Shown here one piece after another: positions 36,639 through 46,979 of a DNA stretch of 64,000 nt. The stretch is from Luteibacter yeojuensis. Its GTDB lineage: Bacteria; Pseudomonadota; Gammaproteobacteria; Xanthomonadales; Rhodanobacteraceae. Made by a program: the position numbers and the translations under genes. The stretch's first letter is position 1. Every line of letters starts with the position of its first letter. The stretch lies in NCBI RefSeq assembly GCF_011742875.1, contig NZ_JAAQTL010000001.1, forward strand, positions 1,984,001-2,048,000, written 5' to 3'. The notes below the pieces were generated by a model. That model did not search any database. It was given only the letters and a program-made list of their open reading frames with translations, and was not told the origin of the DNA.

Positions 36639-37463
36639 TCAATGACCGCCGCGGTATTTCAGCTCGCCGGCCTCCACCCGCACATCCATCCGGTTCTCCG
36701 GCGGCGCGAGCTGGCAGGTGGCGTAGGGCGTGAACGAGCACGGCGGGTTGCGCGCCTCGTTGAAATCGATGACCAGCTTCCCATCCACCGGAAGACTCGT
36801 GTCGAGGAAGCGTCCCGCGCCGTAGGTTTCCTTGCCGGAGGTCAGGTCGCCGAACACGAAGAACAGCGCGTCGGGCGTTTCCTGGATCGGATACAGCTCG
36901 AAGGTGCGCCCGTCGCGGACGAACACGGCCTTGCCCGGCACCTTTTCCTTCTCGATGGTACCGAGTACCGTGCCGAGCTCCAGCTCGTACGGCGGATCGA
37001 ACGGCACCCAGTCCGCGACGACGCGCCACGAGGGATCGATAGGGAAGTAATCCAGTCCCTGGAAATCCGTGCGCGTCCGCGCCTGCTCGTCCTTCACGCG
37101 GATGGCCTTGCGGCCGTCGCGCTCGATGACGAAAAGCTTCGCGGAACCGAAGTGGACCTCGCTCGGCGTGCTTCCCTTCGCATCGTCGCGCAGCGTTGCC
37201 TGCCGCACCGCCTGACCGTCCACCAGCGCGCCGCTGTCCTGGGCCAGTTCGATGGTGGCGCTGCCGTCCGGCGCGAGCACGATCGTGCCGAGATGCGCCG
37301 GGCCGGCGCTCAGGACGATATCGTTATCCCTCGCGCTGCCGACGCGATTGGCGCCCTCCCTCAGCCATTCGAAGCCGATCAGGCTGAGCCAGCCGCCAGG
37401 GGCCTTGAGCAGTTCGAGCCGCCGGGCGCGCGCCGCGGCGACGGCGTTTTCATGGAAGGTCAT
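36639..37463 (-). CDS. DUF1684-family protein
   Basis: The product has 274 residues with no signal peptide. The family's pattern is recognisable: an N-terminal helical segment WLSLIGFEWLREGANRVGS, a central beta-rich region with SEVHFGSAKLFVIERDGR, and the C-terminal LVIDFNEARNPPCSFTPYAT ending near CQLAPPENR. Function is unknown. It sits behind mutL on the same strand but is separated from it by a REP element. Confidence 0.9.
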   Translation of the reverse strand: MTFHENAVAAARARRLELLKAPGGWLSLIGFEWLREGANRVGSARDNDIVLSAGPAHLGTIVLAPDGSATIELAQDSGALVDGQAVRQATLRDDAKGSTPSEVHFGSAKLFVIERDGRKAIRVKDEQARTRTDFQGLDYFPIDPSWRVVADWVPFDPPYELELGTVLGTIEKEKVPGKAVFVRDGRTFELYPIQETPDALFFVFGDLTSGKETYGAGRFLDTSLPVDGKLVIDFNEARNPPCSFTPYATCQLAPPENRMDVRVEAGELKYRGGH

Positions 37464-37491
37464 CGCAATCTCGCAGAAGAAGGAGTGTTCT

Positions 37492-37576
37492 TGTAGGAGC
37501 CGCTATGGCGGCGAGGGGAACCTGCATTGCGGCTTCATCGCTCCGTCGGCTTCTCGCCGCTATAGCGGCTCCCACA
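37492..37576. repeat. Paired inverted REP element
   Basis: Left arm TGTAGGAGCCGCTATGGCGG, right arm GCCGCTATAGCGGCTCCCAC; it follows the 3' end of mutL and precedes the DUF1684 gene. Confidence 0.88.
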
Positions 37577-37586
37577 GTTAAGAGCA

Positions 37587-39428
37587 TTAGCGGCCGCGCA
37601 GGAACAGTTTGTCGAGCTCGCCCAGCGAGAGCTGGACCCAGGTGGGCCGGCCGTGGTTGCATTGGCCGGAGCGTTCGGTCGCTTCCATCTCGCGCAGCAG
37701 CGCGTTCATCTCGGGAATACCGAGGCGACGGCCCGCACGGACGGAGCCATGGCACGCCATCGTGGAGAGGAGTTCGTTCTCGAGCTCCTCGAGCCGCCGC
37801 GAACTGCCGTGCTGCGCCAGTTCGCCGAGCACGTCGCGGGTGAGCTGGGCGACGTCGGCGCCTTCAAGCAATGACGGGATGCGACGCACGACGACGGCGC
37901 CGGGGCCGCTGCGCGAGAGCTCCAGGCCCCACGCGGCGAGCGCATCGGCGTGCTCCTCGGCGGCGGCGGCTTCCTTCGCGCTCACGGCGATCGACAGCGG
38001 CACCAGCAGCATCTGCGAACGCAGGTTCGCGGTAACGCGCCCGTTCTTGAGCTTCTCGTACGTGATGCGTTCGTGCGCCGCGTGCATGTCGACCAGCACG
38101 AGGCCGTGCGCGTTTTCCGCGAGCACGTAGATGTTCTTCAGCTGCGCGATGGCATAGCCGAGCGGCGGCACGTCGCCCTCATCCGCCTCGTTGCCCGCCG
38201 GCGGCGTCCAGGAGGATGCCGGAGGCCCCTGCACCGTGGATGCACCGAACAGCGTGGCGTAATCGGCCAGCGGCTGGTCGCGCACGCCAAGGTTGAGACG
38301 CGACTGGCTCGACGACTGCGGCCACGCGGGTATCGACGACGGCGCTCCCATGGGGCGATGTTCGACGAAGGACGAACCCGCGCCGGCCGCCATCGGCACG
38401 GTCGCGTCGACCGCCGGCATCGCCGCGCCGGCGCGCGTCGTCGCCAGCGCCTCGTGCAGCGTACGGAACAGGAAATCGTGGATCAGGCGCTGCTCGCGGA
38501 AGCGCACTTCGTTCTTCGCCGGATGGACGTTGACATCCACGCCGGCGGGATCGAGTTCCAGGAACAGCACGAAAACGGGATGGCGGCCATGGAACAGGAC
38601 ATCCGCGTACGCCTGGCGCACGGCGTGCGCGACGATCCGATCGCGCACGAGACGGCCGTTGACGTAAAAGTACTGCTGGTCCGCCTGCGACCGCGACGCC
38701 GTGGGCAGCCCGACCCAGCCGGACAGGCGCATGCCCGCCGCTTCATGCTCGACGCGCAGGGCCTGCCCCGGGAACTCGGGACCGAGCACCTCGGCGACGC
38801 GCGCCAGCGCGGCGTTCTCGTCGCGCGCGGGCTTGAGCAGGCGCACCGGCTTGCCGTTGTGGCTGAGGCGGATATCGACGCCTTCGCGTGCCAGCGCCAG
38901 CGATTTCAGGAGATCGTCGATGTGCGCGAACTCGGTACGCTCCGCGCGCAGGAACTTACGGCGTGCCGGCACGTTGTAGAAGAGGTCGCGCACCTCGATG
39001 GTCGTGCCCTGCGGGTGCTGGGCGGGACGCACGTCCTGCATGCGGCCGCCGTCCACCTCGATACGCCAGGCGGAATCGTCGCCCGCCTGACGCGATGTCA
39101 GCGAGAAACGCGCCACCGAGGAGACCGAAGCCAAGGCCTCGCCACGGAAACCCATGCTCGCGACGCGCTCGAGGTCATCGAAGCTGCCGATCTTGCTGGT
39201 GGCATGGGAGGCCACCGCCAGGGGAAGTTCGTCGCGGGGAATGCCGCCGCCGTCGTCGCGCACGCGGATGAGCCGCACACCGCCCTGCTCGATGTCGACT
39301 TCGATCCGTCGGGCACCGGCATCGATACTGTTCTCGACGAGCTCCTTCACCACCGACGCGGGACGCTCGATGACTTCGCCGGCCGCGATCTGGTTGATCA
39401 GTTCCGGCGGCAAGGGACGGATTGGCAT
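37587..39428 (-). CDS. mutL: DNA mismatch repair protein MutL
   Basis: The product has 613 residues, a typical gammaproteobacterial MutL. GHKL ATPase motifs are intact: [29 protein letters not shown] and [12 protein letters not shown] long Pro/Ala linker (about 335-405) leads to the C-terminal dimerisation domain, which lacks an obvious endonuclease metal motif, as in E. coli. MutL links MutS mismatch recognition to MutH- or helicase-dependent repair. It is the last gene of the nnr-tsaE-amiC-mutL series, an order also found in E. coli. Confidence 0.97.
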   Translation of the reverse strand: MPIRPLPPELINQIAAGEVIERPASVVKELVENSIDAGARRIEVDIEQGGVRLIRVRDDGGGIPRDELPLAVASHATSKIGSFDDLERVASMGFRGEALASVSSVARFSLTSRQAGDDSAWRIEVDGGRMQDVRPAQHPQGTTIEVRDLFYNVPARRKFLRAERTEFAHIDDLLKSLALAREGVDIRLSHNGKPVRLLKPARDENAALARVAEVLGPEFPGQALRVEHEAAGMRLSGWVGLPTASRSQADQQYFYVNGRLVRDRIVAHAVRQAYADVLFHGRHPVFVLFLELDPAGVDVNVHPAKNEVRFREQRLIHDFLFRTLHEALATTRAGAAMPAVDATVPMAAGAGSSFVEHRPMGAPSSIPAWPQSSSQSRLNLGVRDQPLADYATLFGASTVQGPPASSWTPPAGNEADEGDVPPLGYAIAQLKNIYVLAENAHGLVLVDMHAAHERITYEKLKNGRVTANLRSQMLLVPLSIAVSAKEAAAAEEHADALAAWGLELSRSGPGAVVVRRIPSLLEGADVAQLTRDVLGELAQHGSSRRLEELENELLSTMACHGSVRAGRRLGIPEMNALLREMEATERSGQCNHGRPTWVQLSLGELDKLFLRGR

Positions 39429-39489
39429 GGCATCACCTGACAGGCTTGCAAGCCTGGAAGGATAGCCGAATAGACCACCCCCGTAGGGA

Positions 39490-41022
39490 CTAACCGGAAG
39501 GGATCACCATCACCGTGCCGATGCGCACGGTGTTGTCGGTCATCTTGTTGGCGAGCTTCAACGCGCCGACGGACACACCGTACTGCTGCGCGATGCCGGT
39601 GAGGGTCTCTCCCCGGTTGACCCGGTGGACGTCGCGAACGTTGTCGTCGGCGCGGCCACCGGATTTCCTCGCGGGAACGGGCACGTCCGCCTTGGCGAGG
39701 GTCCTGGCGGGAGCGGCGGCCTTCGTGGGGGCCGTGCTATCGCCAGCCGGGCGGGTCGCCGCCACCATGGTGCCGTTGCGACGGGCCGCCTGTGCGGCGA
39801 ACCATGTTCCCGGCGGCGGCATCGATTCGAAGTAGTTGCGCACGCCACCGAGCACGGCCGTGGCCAACCGGCGACGATGCTGCTCGTCGCGCAGGCGTCT
39901 TTCCTCGGTGGGGTTCGTGATGAAGGCCGTCTCGACCAGGATGGAGGGGACGTCCGGCGAGCGCAGCACCACGAAGTTGGCGCGCTCCACGTAGCCGCGA
40001 TGGGTGGGGCCGAGCTTGCCCAGCGCCTTCAGCACATTGCCGGCGATGGATTCGCTGGCCTGCATGGCATAGCCCTGCTGCAGGTCGAGCAGTACGGCGG
40101 CCAGGGTGTCGTCCTTGTCGTCGAGCGACACGCCGCCGACAAGGTCGGCGCGGTTTTCGCGGTCGGCCAGCCATCGCGCGGCCTCGGAGGTCTTGCCACG
40201 CGGCGAAAGCACCCACACCGAGGAGCCCTTCGCGTCGCTGTTCTTGAACGCGTCGGCGTGGATCGACACGAACATGTCGGCATTGTGCTCGCGCGCGATC
40301 TGGTAGCGGCGCTTCAGCGGGATGAAATAGTCGCCGTTGCGCGTGAGCACGGCCTGCATGCCCGGCTGGCGATTGATCTGGTCGGCGAGTTCGCGCGCCA
40401 CCATCAGCGTCACGTCCTTCTCGCGCAGGCCCGTCGCGCCGCGCGCGCCCGGGTCTTCGCCGCCATGGCCCGCATCGATCGCGACGACCACCTTGCGCTC
40501 TTCGGCCAGCATCGGCGGCTTGCCCGGCGGCACCGTCTTCGCGCGCGGAGCGCTCGATGCGACCGCCTTGGCGATGGTCGGCGTGTCGTCGTCCACCGGG
40601 TTGTCGCCCGGATCGCTCTGGCCACCCGGATAGAGGTCCAGCACCAGACGGTAGCCGTAATCGCCGGCCGGCTTCAGCAGGAAACTCTTCGGTTTCGACG
40701 TGGGATCGACGCTCGCGACCATGCGCGCGGCACTTCCCTGCCTGGCGTTAGCCAGCGATTTATAGAGGCCCTGGCCGCCCGGTGCCGAGAAGTCGCCGGC
40801 GACGGAACTGCCGGCGATGTCCAGCACCACGCTCCCCGGCGTATCGCCCTGGGACATCTTGTAGGTGGCCGGGCCGGACAGATCGAACACCACACGGGTG
40901 TATTCGGGCCCTGCCCAGACGCGCGCGGCCTTGATGTCGGCGGCCGTGGTGACGGCAGGCGCCAGCGTCGCGATGGCAGTCGCGCATGCAAGGAGGCAAA
41001 GTTTGGCGATGATTCCCCTCAT
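39490..41022 (-). CDS. amiC: N-acetylmuramoyl-L-alanine amidase with AMIN and LysM domains
   Basis: The ATG at 41022 opens a signal peptide and a 510-residue protein; a TTG start at 41043 is possible. Domains in order: AMIN (about 30-125), a Pro/Asp linker, amidase_3 (about 180-400) with zinc ligands in [20 protein letters not shown] and the catalytic glutamate of LVETAFITN, then a C-terminal LysM at about 465-510 ([15 protein letters not shown]). It cuts peptidoglycan at the septum to separate daughter cells. AmiB/AmiC naming is uncertain. Confidence 0.93.
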   Translation of the reverse strand: MRGIIAKLCLLACATAIATLAPAVTTAADIKAARVWAGPEYTRVVFDLSGPATYKMSQGDTPGSVVLDIAGSSVAGDFSAPGGQGLYKSLANARQGSAARMVASVDPTSKPKSFLLKPAGDYGYRLVLDLYPGGQSDPGDNPVDDDTPTIAKAVASSAPRAKTVPPGKPPMLAEERKVVVAIDAGHGGEDPGARGATGLREKDVTLMVARELADQINRQPGMQAVLTRNGDYFIPLKRRYQIAREHNADMFVSIHADAFKNSDAKGSSVWVLSPRGKTSEAARWLADRENRADLVGGVSLDDKDDTLAAVLLDLQQGYAMQASESIAGNVLKALGKLGPTHRGYVERANFVVLRSPDVPSILVETAFITNPTEERRLRDEQHRRRLATAVLGGVRNYFESMPPPGTWFAAQAARRNGTMVAATRPAGDSTAPTKAAAPARTLAKADVPVPARKSGGRADDNVRDVHRVNRGETLTGIAQQYGVSVGALKLANKMTDNTVRIGTVMVIPSG

Positions 41023-41168
41023 ACGGACCGAATTGAACTGCAAGCGCCCGCTGAATGCAAGAGATTTTCCCTTGCTAATCCATAACCTGCGAATACTTCG
41101 TCAACACCCGTACAGGAATGGCCCGCAAATCGACGGAAAAGTGACGGTCTCTGCCACCTTGTAGACCG

Positions 41169-41630
41169 TCATTCGGCCAGGCCCTGGACAAGCCGGCGCC
41201 CTGCATCCGTAAAGGGCTCGAAACGCACGGCGCGTCCCGCGTCCTCGTGCCGGAAGTGGATCTCGAGATCGGCCCGCGGCAGGGCGCCCCTGCCCCGCTC
41301 GGGCCATTCGACCAGCACGACGGCGCCGGGCTCGGCGAGGTTGTCCAGTCCCAGCCATTCCAGCTCGCCGGGATCGGCGATGCGATAGAGGTCCAGGTGA
41401 AAAGCGCGCCGCTCGCCAAGGTCGTAACCTTCGACGAGGCTGTATGTCGGGCTCTTCACCCGTTCGCCGACGCCCAGGGCGCGGAGGAACGCACGGGCGA
41501 AGGTCGTCTTGCCCGCGCCGAGGTCGCCATGCAGGTAGATGACCCCTCCGCCCGGCAGGAGGCCCGCGAGTCGACGGCCAAGTGCCGTCGTGGCTTCCTC
41601 GTCGGGAAGCAGCCGGTCGTGCATCGTCAT
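41169..41630 (-). CDS. tsaE: tRNA threonylcarbamoyladenosine biosynthesis ATPase TsaE
   Basis: The product is 153 residues from the ATG at 41630, which overlaps the Nnr stop as ATGA. Walker A is GDLGAGKTTFARA and the Walker B-like segment LVEWPERG follows. TsaE with TsaB and TsaD completes t6A37 of tRNAs reading ANN codons. The family length is about 150, as here. Overlap with nnr is conserved in many proteobacteria. Confidence 0.94.
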   Translation of the reverse strand: MTMHDRLLPDEEATTALGRRLAGLLPGGGVIYLHGDLGAGKTTFARAFLRALGVGERVKSPTYSLVEGYDLGERRAFHLDLYRIADPGELEWLGLDNLAEPGAVVLVEWPERGRGALPRADLEIHFRHEDAGRAVRFEPFTDAGRRLVQGLAE

Positions 41631-43099
41631 GCCTCGAGTCCGTTGACGAGCCGGCGCAGCGGCTCGAGCAGGTCGCCGGCCAACAGTCCGCGCTGCCCTG
41701 CGCGGGCGGCGACGTCGGCGGCACGTGCGTGCAAGCCCACACCGAGGCAGGCGGCCCGGTAGGGATCGCATCCCTGCCCCAGCAAACCGGCGACGATGCC
41801 CGTGAGCGTATCGCCCATCCCTCCGCTCGCCATCCCCGGATTGCCCCACGGACAGACCGACACCTCGCCGTCCGGCGAGGCGATGAGGCTGCCGTTGCCT
41901 TTCAGGACGACGACGGCGTGATGACGGTGGGCCAGCTCGCGCACCGCGGCGAAGCGGTCGGCCTGGACATCGGCCGTCGCCATGCCGAGCAAGCGGCCGG
42001 CTTCGCCGGGATGTGGCGTCAGCACGGTCTTCGCCGGCAGGTGGCGCGGTTCCGCCTGAAGCAGGTTGAGGCCGTCGGCATCGAGCACCGTCGGCAGCCC
42101 GGCATCCAGGGCCGTGGTCCACAGCGCATGTCCCCAGGCACCCTGCCCGAGACCGGGGCCGAGCGCCACGACCGTCGCCTTCTCCAGCATCGGCTGCAGG
42201 GCCTGGGGGCCGTTCGCGCCGCGCGGCATCAACTCGGGTCGCGCCGCGTTGATCGCAAGCACGTTCTCCTCGCGGGTGGCGACGCTCACGAGGCCGGCGC
42301 CCGTGCGCAACGCGGCCTCCGCCGCCATGCGCACCGCTCCGCCCGTGCCGTGGTCGCCGCCGATGGCCAGGACATGGCCGTTGGCGCCCTTATGCGAATC
42401 CCGCGGCCGCGGCGGAAGACCCGCGGCGACGAGGAGCCGTGCGTCGGGGGTTCCGAGGATGTCGCCCGACAGGTCGAGCGCGTGCAGTTCGATCTCGCCC
42501 GCCACCTCGGCCCGATGGGTGTAAAGACCGCGCTTCCGCACGATGAAGGTTGCCGTGGCGTCGGCGCGCACCGCCACGCCGGGACAGGCGCCCGTATCCG
42601 CCGACAGTCCGGATGGCACGTCCAGTGCGAACACCGCTGCGCCGCTCGAATTGATCGCCTCGATCCCCTCTCGCGCCTCGCCCTCCGGCGCACGATTGAG
42701 GCCGGTGCCGTAGATGGCGTCGACGATCACGTCCGCCGGCGGCAGGCCCCGCCATGCGGACAGCGGGAGCACCGTGCCCCCCTGGGCCTCGAAGGCGCCG
42801 CGCGCACGCGCGGCGTCGCCGCCCTTCGGCTCGCCCAATGCGATCAGGTCCACGGCAAGACCGCCGGCGAGCGCGTCGCGCGCCACGAGATACCCGTCGC
42901 CGCCGTTGTTCCCCGTACCGCAGACGACGCGCAATCGCCGCGCTTCCGGCCAGCGCCTGCGCAGCATGGCGAAAGCCGCCGCGGCCGCCCGGGTCATCAG
43001 GTCGAATCCCGGAATACCCAGGTCGTCGATGGCGCGGCGATCGATCGCGCGCGTCTGGGACGATGTGAAGAGGTCGATAGCCGGATCGTGGGCGCTCAT
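41627..43099 (-). CDS. nnr: Bifunctional NAD(P)H-hydrate repair enzyme (epimerase/dehydratase)
   Basis: The product has 490 residues in two domains. The N-terminal NAD(P)HX epimerase has VCGTGNNGGDGYLVARDAL; the C-terminal ADP-dependent dehydratase has GGDHGTGGAVRMAAEAALR, TPHPGEAGRLL and NPGMASGGMGDTLTGIVAG. It repairs hydrated NADH and NADPH. It is divergent from queG with only 35 bases between starts, so its promoter must lie within or beside queG. Confidence 0.95.
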   Translation of the reverse strand: MSAHDPAIDLFTSSQTRAIDRRAIDDLGIPGFDLMTRAAAAAFAMLRRRWPEARRLRVVCGTGNNGGDGYLVARDALAGGLAVDLIALGEPKGGDAARARGAFEAQGGTVLPLSAWRGLPPADVIVDAIYGTGLNRAPEGEAREGIEAINSSGAAVFALDVPSGLSADTGACPGVAVRADATATFIVRKRGLYTHRAEVAGEIELHALDLSGDILGTPDARLLVAAGLPPRPRDSHKGANGHVLAIGGDHGTGGAVRMAAEAALRTGAGLVSVATREENVLAINAARPELMPRGANGPQALQPMLEKATVVALGPGLGQGAWGHALWTTALDAGLPTVLDADGLNLLQAEPRHLPAKTVLTPHPGEAGRLLGMATADVQADRFAAVRELAHRHHAVVVLKGNGSLIASPDGEVSVCPWGNPGMASGGMGDTLTGIVAGLLGQGCDPYRAACLGVGLHARAADVAARAGQRGLLAGDLLEPLRRLVNGLEA

Positions 43100-43134
43100 C
43101 GGCCGATTATAGGAGGGCCGGTAGAATAGGGAGC

Positions 43135-44205
43135 ATGTCCGTCCCCTCCCCCATCGACTACGCCGCCCTGGCCGCCGACATCAAGCGCTGGGCGCGCGAA
43201 CTCGGCTTCGCCGACGCCGGCATCGCCGGCACCGATCTCGGCGACGACGAGGCGCACCTCGAGAGCTGGCTGGCGGAGGGCAACCACGGCGAGATGGATT
43301 ACATGGCGCGCCACGGCACCCGCCGCAGCCGCCCGGCGGAACTGGAACCTGGCACGCTGCGCGTGATCTCCCTGCGCATGGACTACGTCCCACCCGGCAT
43401 GCCGAATGCGTGGGATGTGATCGGCGACGGCGAGAAAGCCTACGTTGCCCGCTACGCGTTGGGCCGCGACTACCACAAGCTCATGCGCAACCGCCTGCAG
43501 AAGCTCGCCTCCCGCATCGAAGAGCGCATCGGCGGCTTCCAGTACCGCGCCTACGTCGATTCCGCGCCGGTGCTGGAAAAGGCGATCGCCCGCAACGCGG
43601 GCCTTGGCTGGATCGGCAAGCACACCGTGCTGATCAACAAGCGCGCCGGCTCGTACTTCTTCCTCGGCGAGCTGTACACCGACCTGCCGTTGCCGATCGA
43701 CGCACCGGCGAGCGCCCACTGCGGCAGCTGCCGCCGCTGCATCGACATCTGCCCCACCCAGGCCATCGTCGCGCCCTACCGTCTCGATGCGCGTCGCTGC
43801 ATCTCGTACCTCACCATCGAGCTGAAGGGCAGCATCCCCGTGGAACTGCGCGAGCCCATGGGCAACCGCGTCTTCGGCTGCGACGATTGCCAGCTGATCT
43901 GTCCATGGAACAAATTCGCGCAGGAAGCGACGGAGCCCGATTTCGCGCCGCGCCACAGCCTGGACGGCCCCAGGCTGGTGGAACTGTTTTCATGGAGCGA
44001 AGAGGAATTCCTCTCGCGTACGGAAGGCATGGCCATCCGGCGGACGGGTTACGAAGGCTGGCTGCGCAACCTCGCCGTCGGACTCGGCAACGCGCCGCAT
44101 GGGGACGAGATCGTCGCCGCGTTGCGTGCACGTGCCGATCATCCCTCGGAGATGGTAAGGGAACATGTCGCATGGGCACTCGCCAGGCACGTCGACATCG
44201 GTTAG
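43135..44205 (+). CDS. queG: Epoxyqueuosine reductase QueG
   Basis: The product has 356 residues, similar to E. coli QueG. It carries two [4Fe-4S] ligand sets, CGSCRRCIDICPTQAI with a later CISYL and CDDCQLICPWNKF, beside the cobalamin-binding N-terminal region. It performs the last step of queuosine synthesis in tRNA (GUN anticodons) by reducing epoxyqueuosine. The ATG follows AGGGAG. It is divergent from nnr, which is the order found in E. coli as well. Confidence 0.96.
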   Translation: MSVPSPIDYAALAADIKRWARELGFADAGIAGTDLGDDEAHLESWLAEGNHGEMDYMARHGTRRSRPAELEPGTLRVISLRMDYVPPGMPNAWDVIGDGEKAYVARYALGRDYHKLMRNRLQKLASRIEERIGGFQYRAYVDSAPVLEKAIARNAGLGWIGKHTVLINKRAGSYFFLGELYTDLPLPIDAPASAHCGSCRRCIDICPTQAIVAPYRLDARRCISYLTIELKGSIPVELREPMGNRVFGCDDCQLICPWNKFAQEATEPDFAPRHSLDGPRLVELFSWSEEEFLSRTEGMAIRRTGYEGWLRNLAVGLGNAPHGDEIVAALRARADHPSEMVREHVAWALARHVDIG

Positions 44206-44225
44206 CTCGCTAACGCGAGTTCATG

Positions 44226-45599
44226 TCAGAGCATCCCGCCAGACTTGCGAACGATCAGCATCGCGAGCTCCAGCGACTGCTCGTAGTTCAGGCGTGGATC
44301 CACCATCGACTTGTAGGCACGGTTGAGGTCCTGTTCCACGAGGCCGCGCGCGCCGCCCAGGCATTCGGTGACGTTCTCGCCCGTCAACTCCAGGTGCACG
44401 CCGCCGAGGCGCGTTCCCGCCGCGGCGTGGATGTCGAACGCCTGGTCGAGTTCGCCCGCGATGTTCGCAAAGCGCCGGGTCTTGTAGCCATTGCTCGTGC
44501 TCTCCGTATTGCCGTGCATCGGATCGGCCACCCACAGCACGCGGCGGCCCTCGCGCTTCACCGCCTCCAGGAGCGGTTGCAGCTGGGTGGCGATCTTGTC
44601 GTTACCCATGCGATGGATGAGGGTCAGGCGACCCGGCTCCTCGCCCGGGTTGAGCACGTCGATGAGGCGCAGCAGGTCGTCCGGCTGGACGGTCGGGCCC
44701 ACCTTCACCGCGATCGGATTGCGGATGCCGCGGAAATATTCCGTGTGTGCGCCGTCCAGTGCGGCCGTGCGCATGCCGATCCACGGGAAATGCGTCGACA
44801 GGTTCAGCCAGCCTTCCTGGCGCGGCACGCGACGGGTGAGCGCTTCCTCGTAGTGCAGCAGCAGGGCTTCGTGCGAGGTGTAGAAATCCACGCGCGAGTA
44901 GCTGGAGATCGACTGGCCGGCCAGCGTTTCCATGAAGCGCAGCGAATCGCCGATGCTCGCGACCATGCGCTTGTACTCGGCCGCGAGGGGCGAATGCTCC
45001 ACCCACGCGAGATCCCAGTACTCCGGATGGTGCAGGTCGGCGAAGCCGCCGTCGATCAGCGCGCGAACGAAGTTCATCGTCATCGCCGAGCGTGCGTGGG
45101 CCTTGATGAGGCGCTGCGGATCGGCGCGGCGGGCTTCCGCGGTGAACTCGGGGCTGTTGACCAGGTCGCCGCGGAACGCGGGCAAGGTCACGCCGTCGCG
45201 GGTTTCCGTATCCGCCGAGCGCGGCTTCGCATACTGGCCCGCGAAGCGGCCGACGCGCAGTACCGGCTTCTTCAGGCCATGCACGAGCACCAGGCTCATC
45301 TGCAGCAGCACCTTCAGGCGGTTGGAGATGATCGGACTGGTGCAGTCGGCGAAGCTTTCCGCGCAGTCGCCGCCCTGGAGCAGGAAACGTTCGCCCTCCT
45401 GCGCCTCGGCGATCCGCTGCTTCAGCGCGAGGATCTCCCAGGACGTGACCAGCGGCGGCAACTCGCCAAGCTGGCCAAGCGCACGCTCGAGTTCGGCGGC
45501 GTCTTCATAGCTCGGTTGCTGGAGGGCGGTCCTCGACCGCCACGAGCCCGGCGTCCAATCGGCGGACGGGGGAGTTACGGCTTTGAGGGAGTGTTGCAT
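44226..45599 (-). CDS. Class II 3-deoxy-D-arabino-heptulosonate 7-phosphate synthase
   Basis: The product has 457 residues, the plant/actinobacterial-type length. Family signatures: LLQGGDCAESFADC with the metal cysteine, RVGRFAGQYAKPRS, GGFADLHHPEYWDL and LIHRMGNDKIATQLQPLL. It condenses phosphoenolpyruvate and erythrose 4-phosphate, the first step of aromatic amino acid synthesis. Type II enzymes are common in xanthomonads. It lies 25 bases downstream of dsbB on the same strand and converges with queG at 20 bases. Confidence 0.95.
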   Translation of the reverse strand: MQHSLKAVTPPSADWTPGSWRSRTALQQPSYEDAAELERALGQLGELPPLVTSWEILALKQRIAEAQEGERFLLQGGDCAESFADCTSPIISNRLKVLLQMSLVLVHGLKKPVLRVGRFAGQYAKPRSADTETRDGVTLPAFRGDLVNSPEFTAEARRADPQRLIKAHARSAMTMNFVRALIDGGFADLHHPEYWDLAWVEHSPLAAEYKRMVASIGDSLRFMETLAGQSISSYSRVDFYTSHEALLLHYEEALTRRVPRQEGWLNLSTHFPWIGMRTAALDGAHTEYFRGIRNPIAVKVGPTVQPDDLLRLIDVLNPGEEPGRLTLIHRMGNDKIATQLQPLLEAVKREGRRVLWVADPMHGNTESTSNGYKTRRFANIAGELDQAFDIHAAAGTRLGGVHLELTGENVTECLGGARGLVEQDLNRAYKSMVDPRLNYEQSLELAMLIVRKSGGML

Positions 45600-45624
45600 G
45601 ACGGTGCTGCCTGCGTGGGGAAAG

Positions 45625-46128
45625 TCAACGAACGGAACGGCGGATGGCGAGGAAGGCCCAGACGATGAGCACGACGAACCAGAACAGCGTCCAGCCCGGC
45701 ATGGGGATGCCCAGGATCGGTTCGACCTTGGCGCATTCGCCTGAACCGGTGAAGGCGAGTTTCAGCATCTTGGTGAAGGGGAACGCATCGAACAGGTAGC
45801 CGAGCCCGGGACCGCAGGCCGGTACCTGGTCCGGGGACAGCGACTGCAGCCAGAGATGCCGGCCTGCCGTGGCGATGCCCCAGAGTCCGCCCAGCGCGAT
45901 GAGGACCGCGTAGACGGCGCGACCGGCCGTGCGCCGTGGCGCGTGCAGCCCGCCGACGAGGAAGAACAGACCCATGAAGCACACGGCGATGCGCTGGAAG
46001 ATGCACAGCGGGCACGGATCGAGGTGCATCGCGTACTGCGCGTACAGGGCGAACGCCATGAGACCGGCGCAGACGAGGAAGCCGGCAAGGTAACGCGCGC
46101 GGAAGGACCAGGTACGGAGGAGGCTCAT
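45625..46128 (-). CDS. dsbB: Disulfide bond formation protein B
   Basis: The start at 46128 gives 167 residues. Four membrane helices and both periplasmic cysteine pairs are visible: C39/C42 in the PCPLC motif and C105/C132 in the second loop. It reoxidises DsbA and passes electrons to quinones. The long upstream frame is not supported. The gene is followed by the aroma-pathway DAHP synthase gene, with which it may be cotranscribed. Confidence 0.94.
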   Translation of the reverse strand: MSLLRTWSFRARYLAGFLVCAGLMAFALYAQYAMHLDPCPLCIFQRIAVCFMGLFFLVGGLHAPRRTAGRAVYAVLIALGGLWGIATAGRHLWLQSLSPDQVPACGPGLGYLFDAFPFTKMLKLAFTGSGECAKVEPILGIPMPGWTLFWFVVLIVWAFLAIRRSVR

Positions 46129-46245
46129 GCGTGGGATGCTGCGATGCGGGACACCCACGTTAACGCTTTGTGGAGATAGTTGTAAGTCCTCGCCTGAAGT
46201 TTCTTTTGCAACCAAGACAGGCACTTGGCAAGAGACGCCACCCCT

Positions 46246-46330
46246 TGTGGAAGCCGGCTATGCCGGCGATCCCGCGGCAGCGGGCCAGCGTGCCGCGAGC
46301 ACCCATCGCCGCTGGAGCGGCTCCCGCAAA
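46246..46330. repeat. REP pair, second subtype
   Basis: Starts TTGTGGAAGCCGGCTATGCC and ends GCTGGAGCGGCTCCCGCAAA. It is almost the same as the 8050-8136 element over about 80 bases, including the inner GATCCCGCGGCAGCGGGCCA, so this is a second family member class distinct from the CGCTATAGCG class. Confidence 0.8.
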
Positions 46331-46332
46331 CG

Positions 46333-46363
46333 AAAAAACCCGGCAGGTCGCCCTGCCGGGTTT
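46333..46363 (-). terminator. Rho-independent terminator of the ribosomal operon
   Basis: On the minus strand AAACCCGGCAGG, loop GCGA, CCTGCCGGGTTT and a run of six T follow the rplQ stop by 24 bases. Confidence 0.92.
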
Positions 46364-46386
46364 CTCGATCGATCAGGCCGGAAGCC

Positions 46387-46770
46387 TTACTCGGCGTCGA
46401 CGGCGTCGGCCTTGGCCGGGCGGTCCACCAGCTCGACGTAGGCCATCGGCGCATTGTCGCCCGGGCGGAAGCCGCACTTCAGGATGCGCAGGTAGCCGCC
46501 GGGACGCTCGCGGTAACGCGAGCCGAGCTCGAACAGCTTGCCCACGGCTTCCTTGTCGCGCAGGCGCGAGAAAGCGAGGCGGCGGTTGGCGACACCGTCG
46601 GTCTTGGCGAGCGTGATGAGCGGCTCGGCGACGCGGCGGAGTTCCTTGGCCTTGGGAAGGGTGGTGCGGATCAGCTCGTGCTTGATCAGCGACGCGGCCA
46701 TGTTCTTGAACATGGCTTCGCGGTGGCTGCTCGTGCGGTTGAGCTTGCGACCGGATTTCTGGTGGCGCAT
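46387..46770 (-). CDS. rplQ: 50S ribosomal protein L17
   Basis: The 127-residue protein starts [20 protein letters not shown], the L17 signature, and contains the conserved [13 protein letters not shown] stretch. It is part of the large-subunit polypeptide exit region. It is the last gene of the alpha operon, followed by a strong terminator. Unlike in E. coli, a gap of 209 bases with a hairpin separates it from rpoA. Confidence 0.98.
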   Translation of the reverse strand: MRHQKSGRKLNRTSSHREAMFKNMAASLIKHELIRTTLPKAKELRRVAEPLITLAKTDGVANRRLAFSRLRDKEAVGKLFELGSRYRERPGGYLRILKCGFRPGDNAPMAYVELVDRPAKADAVDAE

Positions 46771-46946
46771 GGCGTTTACTCTCTAAGGTCTGTTGTTATG
46801 AAAAGACGGCCAGGAGGGCCGGCTTCCCGCGGTTACCCGCTTTTCGAGGCTCTCAAAACGCCTCGTTATAAGAGCACGGTCTCTATGGACCGCTTTGGAA
46901 TGCCGGTGGAAATGCGCGAGGCATCCGCCGGATGGCGCAAAGAATC

Positions 46947-46971
46947 GGGGCGATCGAAAGGCGATCGCCCC
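46947..46971 (-). terminator. Hairpin between rpoA and rplQ
   Basis: GGGGCGATCG and CGATCGCCCC pair perfectly around a five-base loop, eight bases after the rpoA stop. Only GATTCTTTGC follows, so termination would be partial at best. It may be an attenuator or an RNA-processing site within the operon. Confidence 0.5.
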
Positions 46972-46979
46972 GTGGAACA

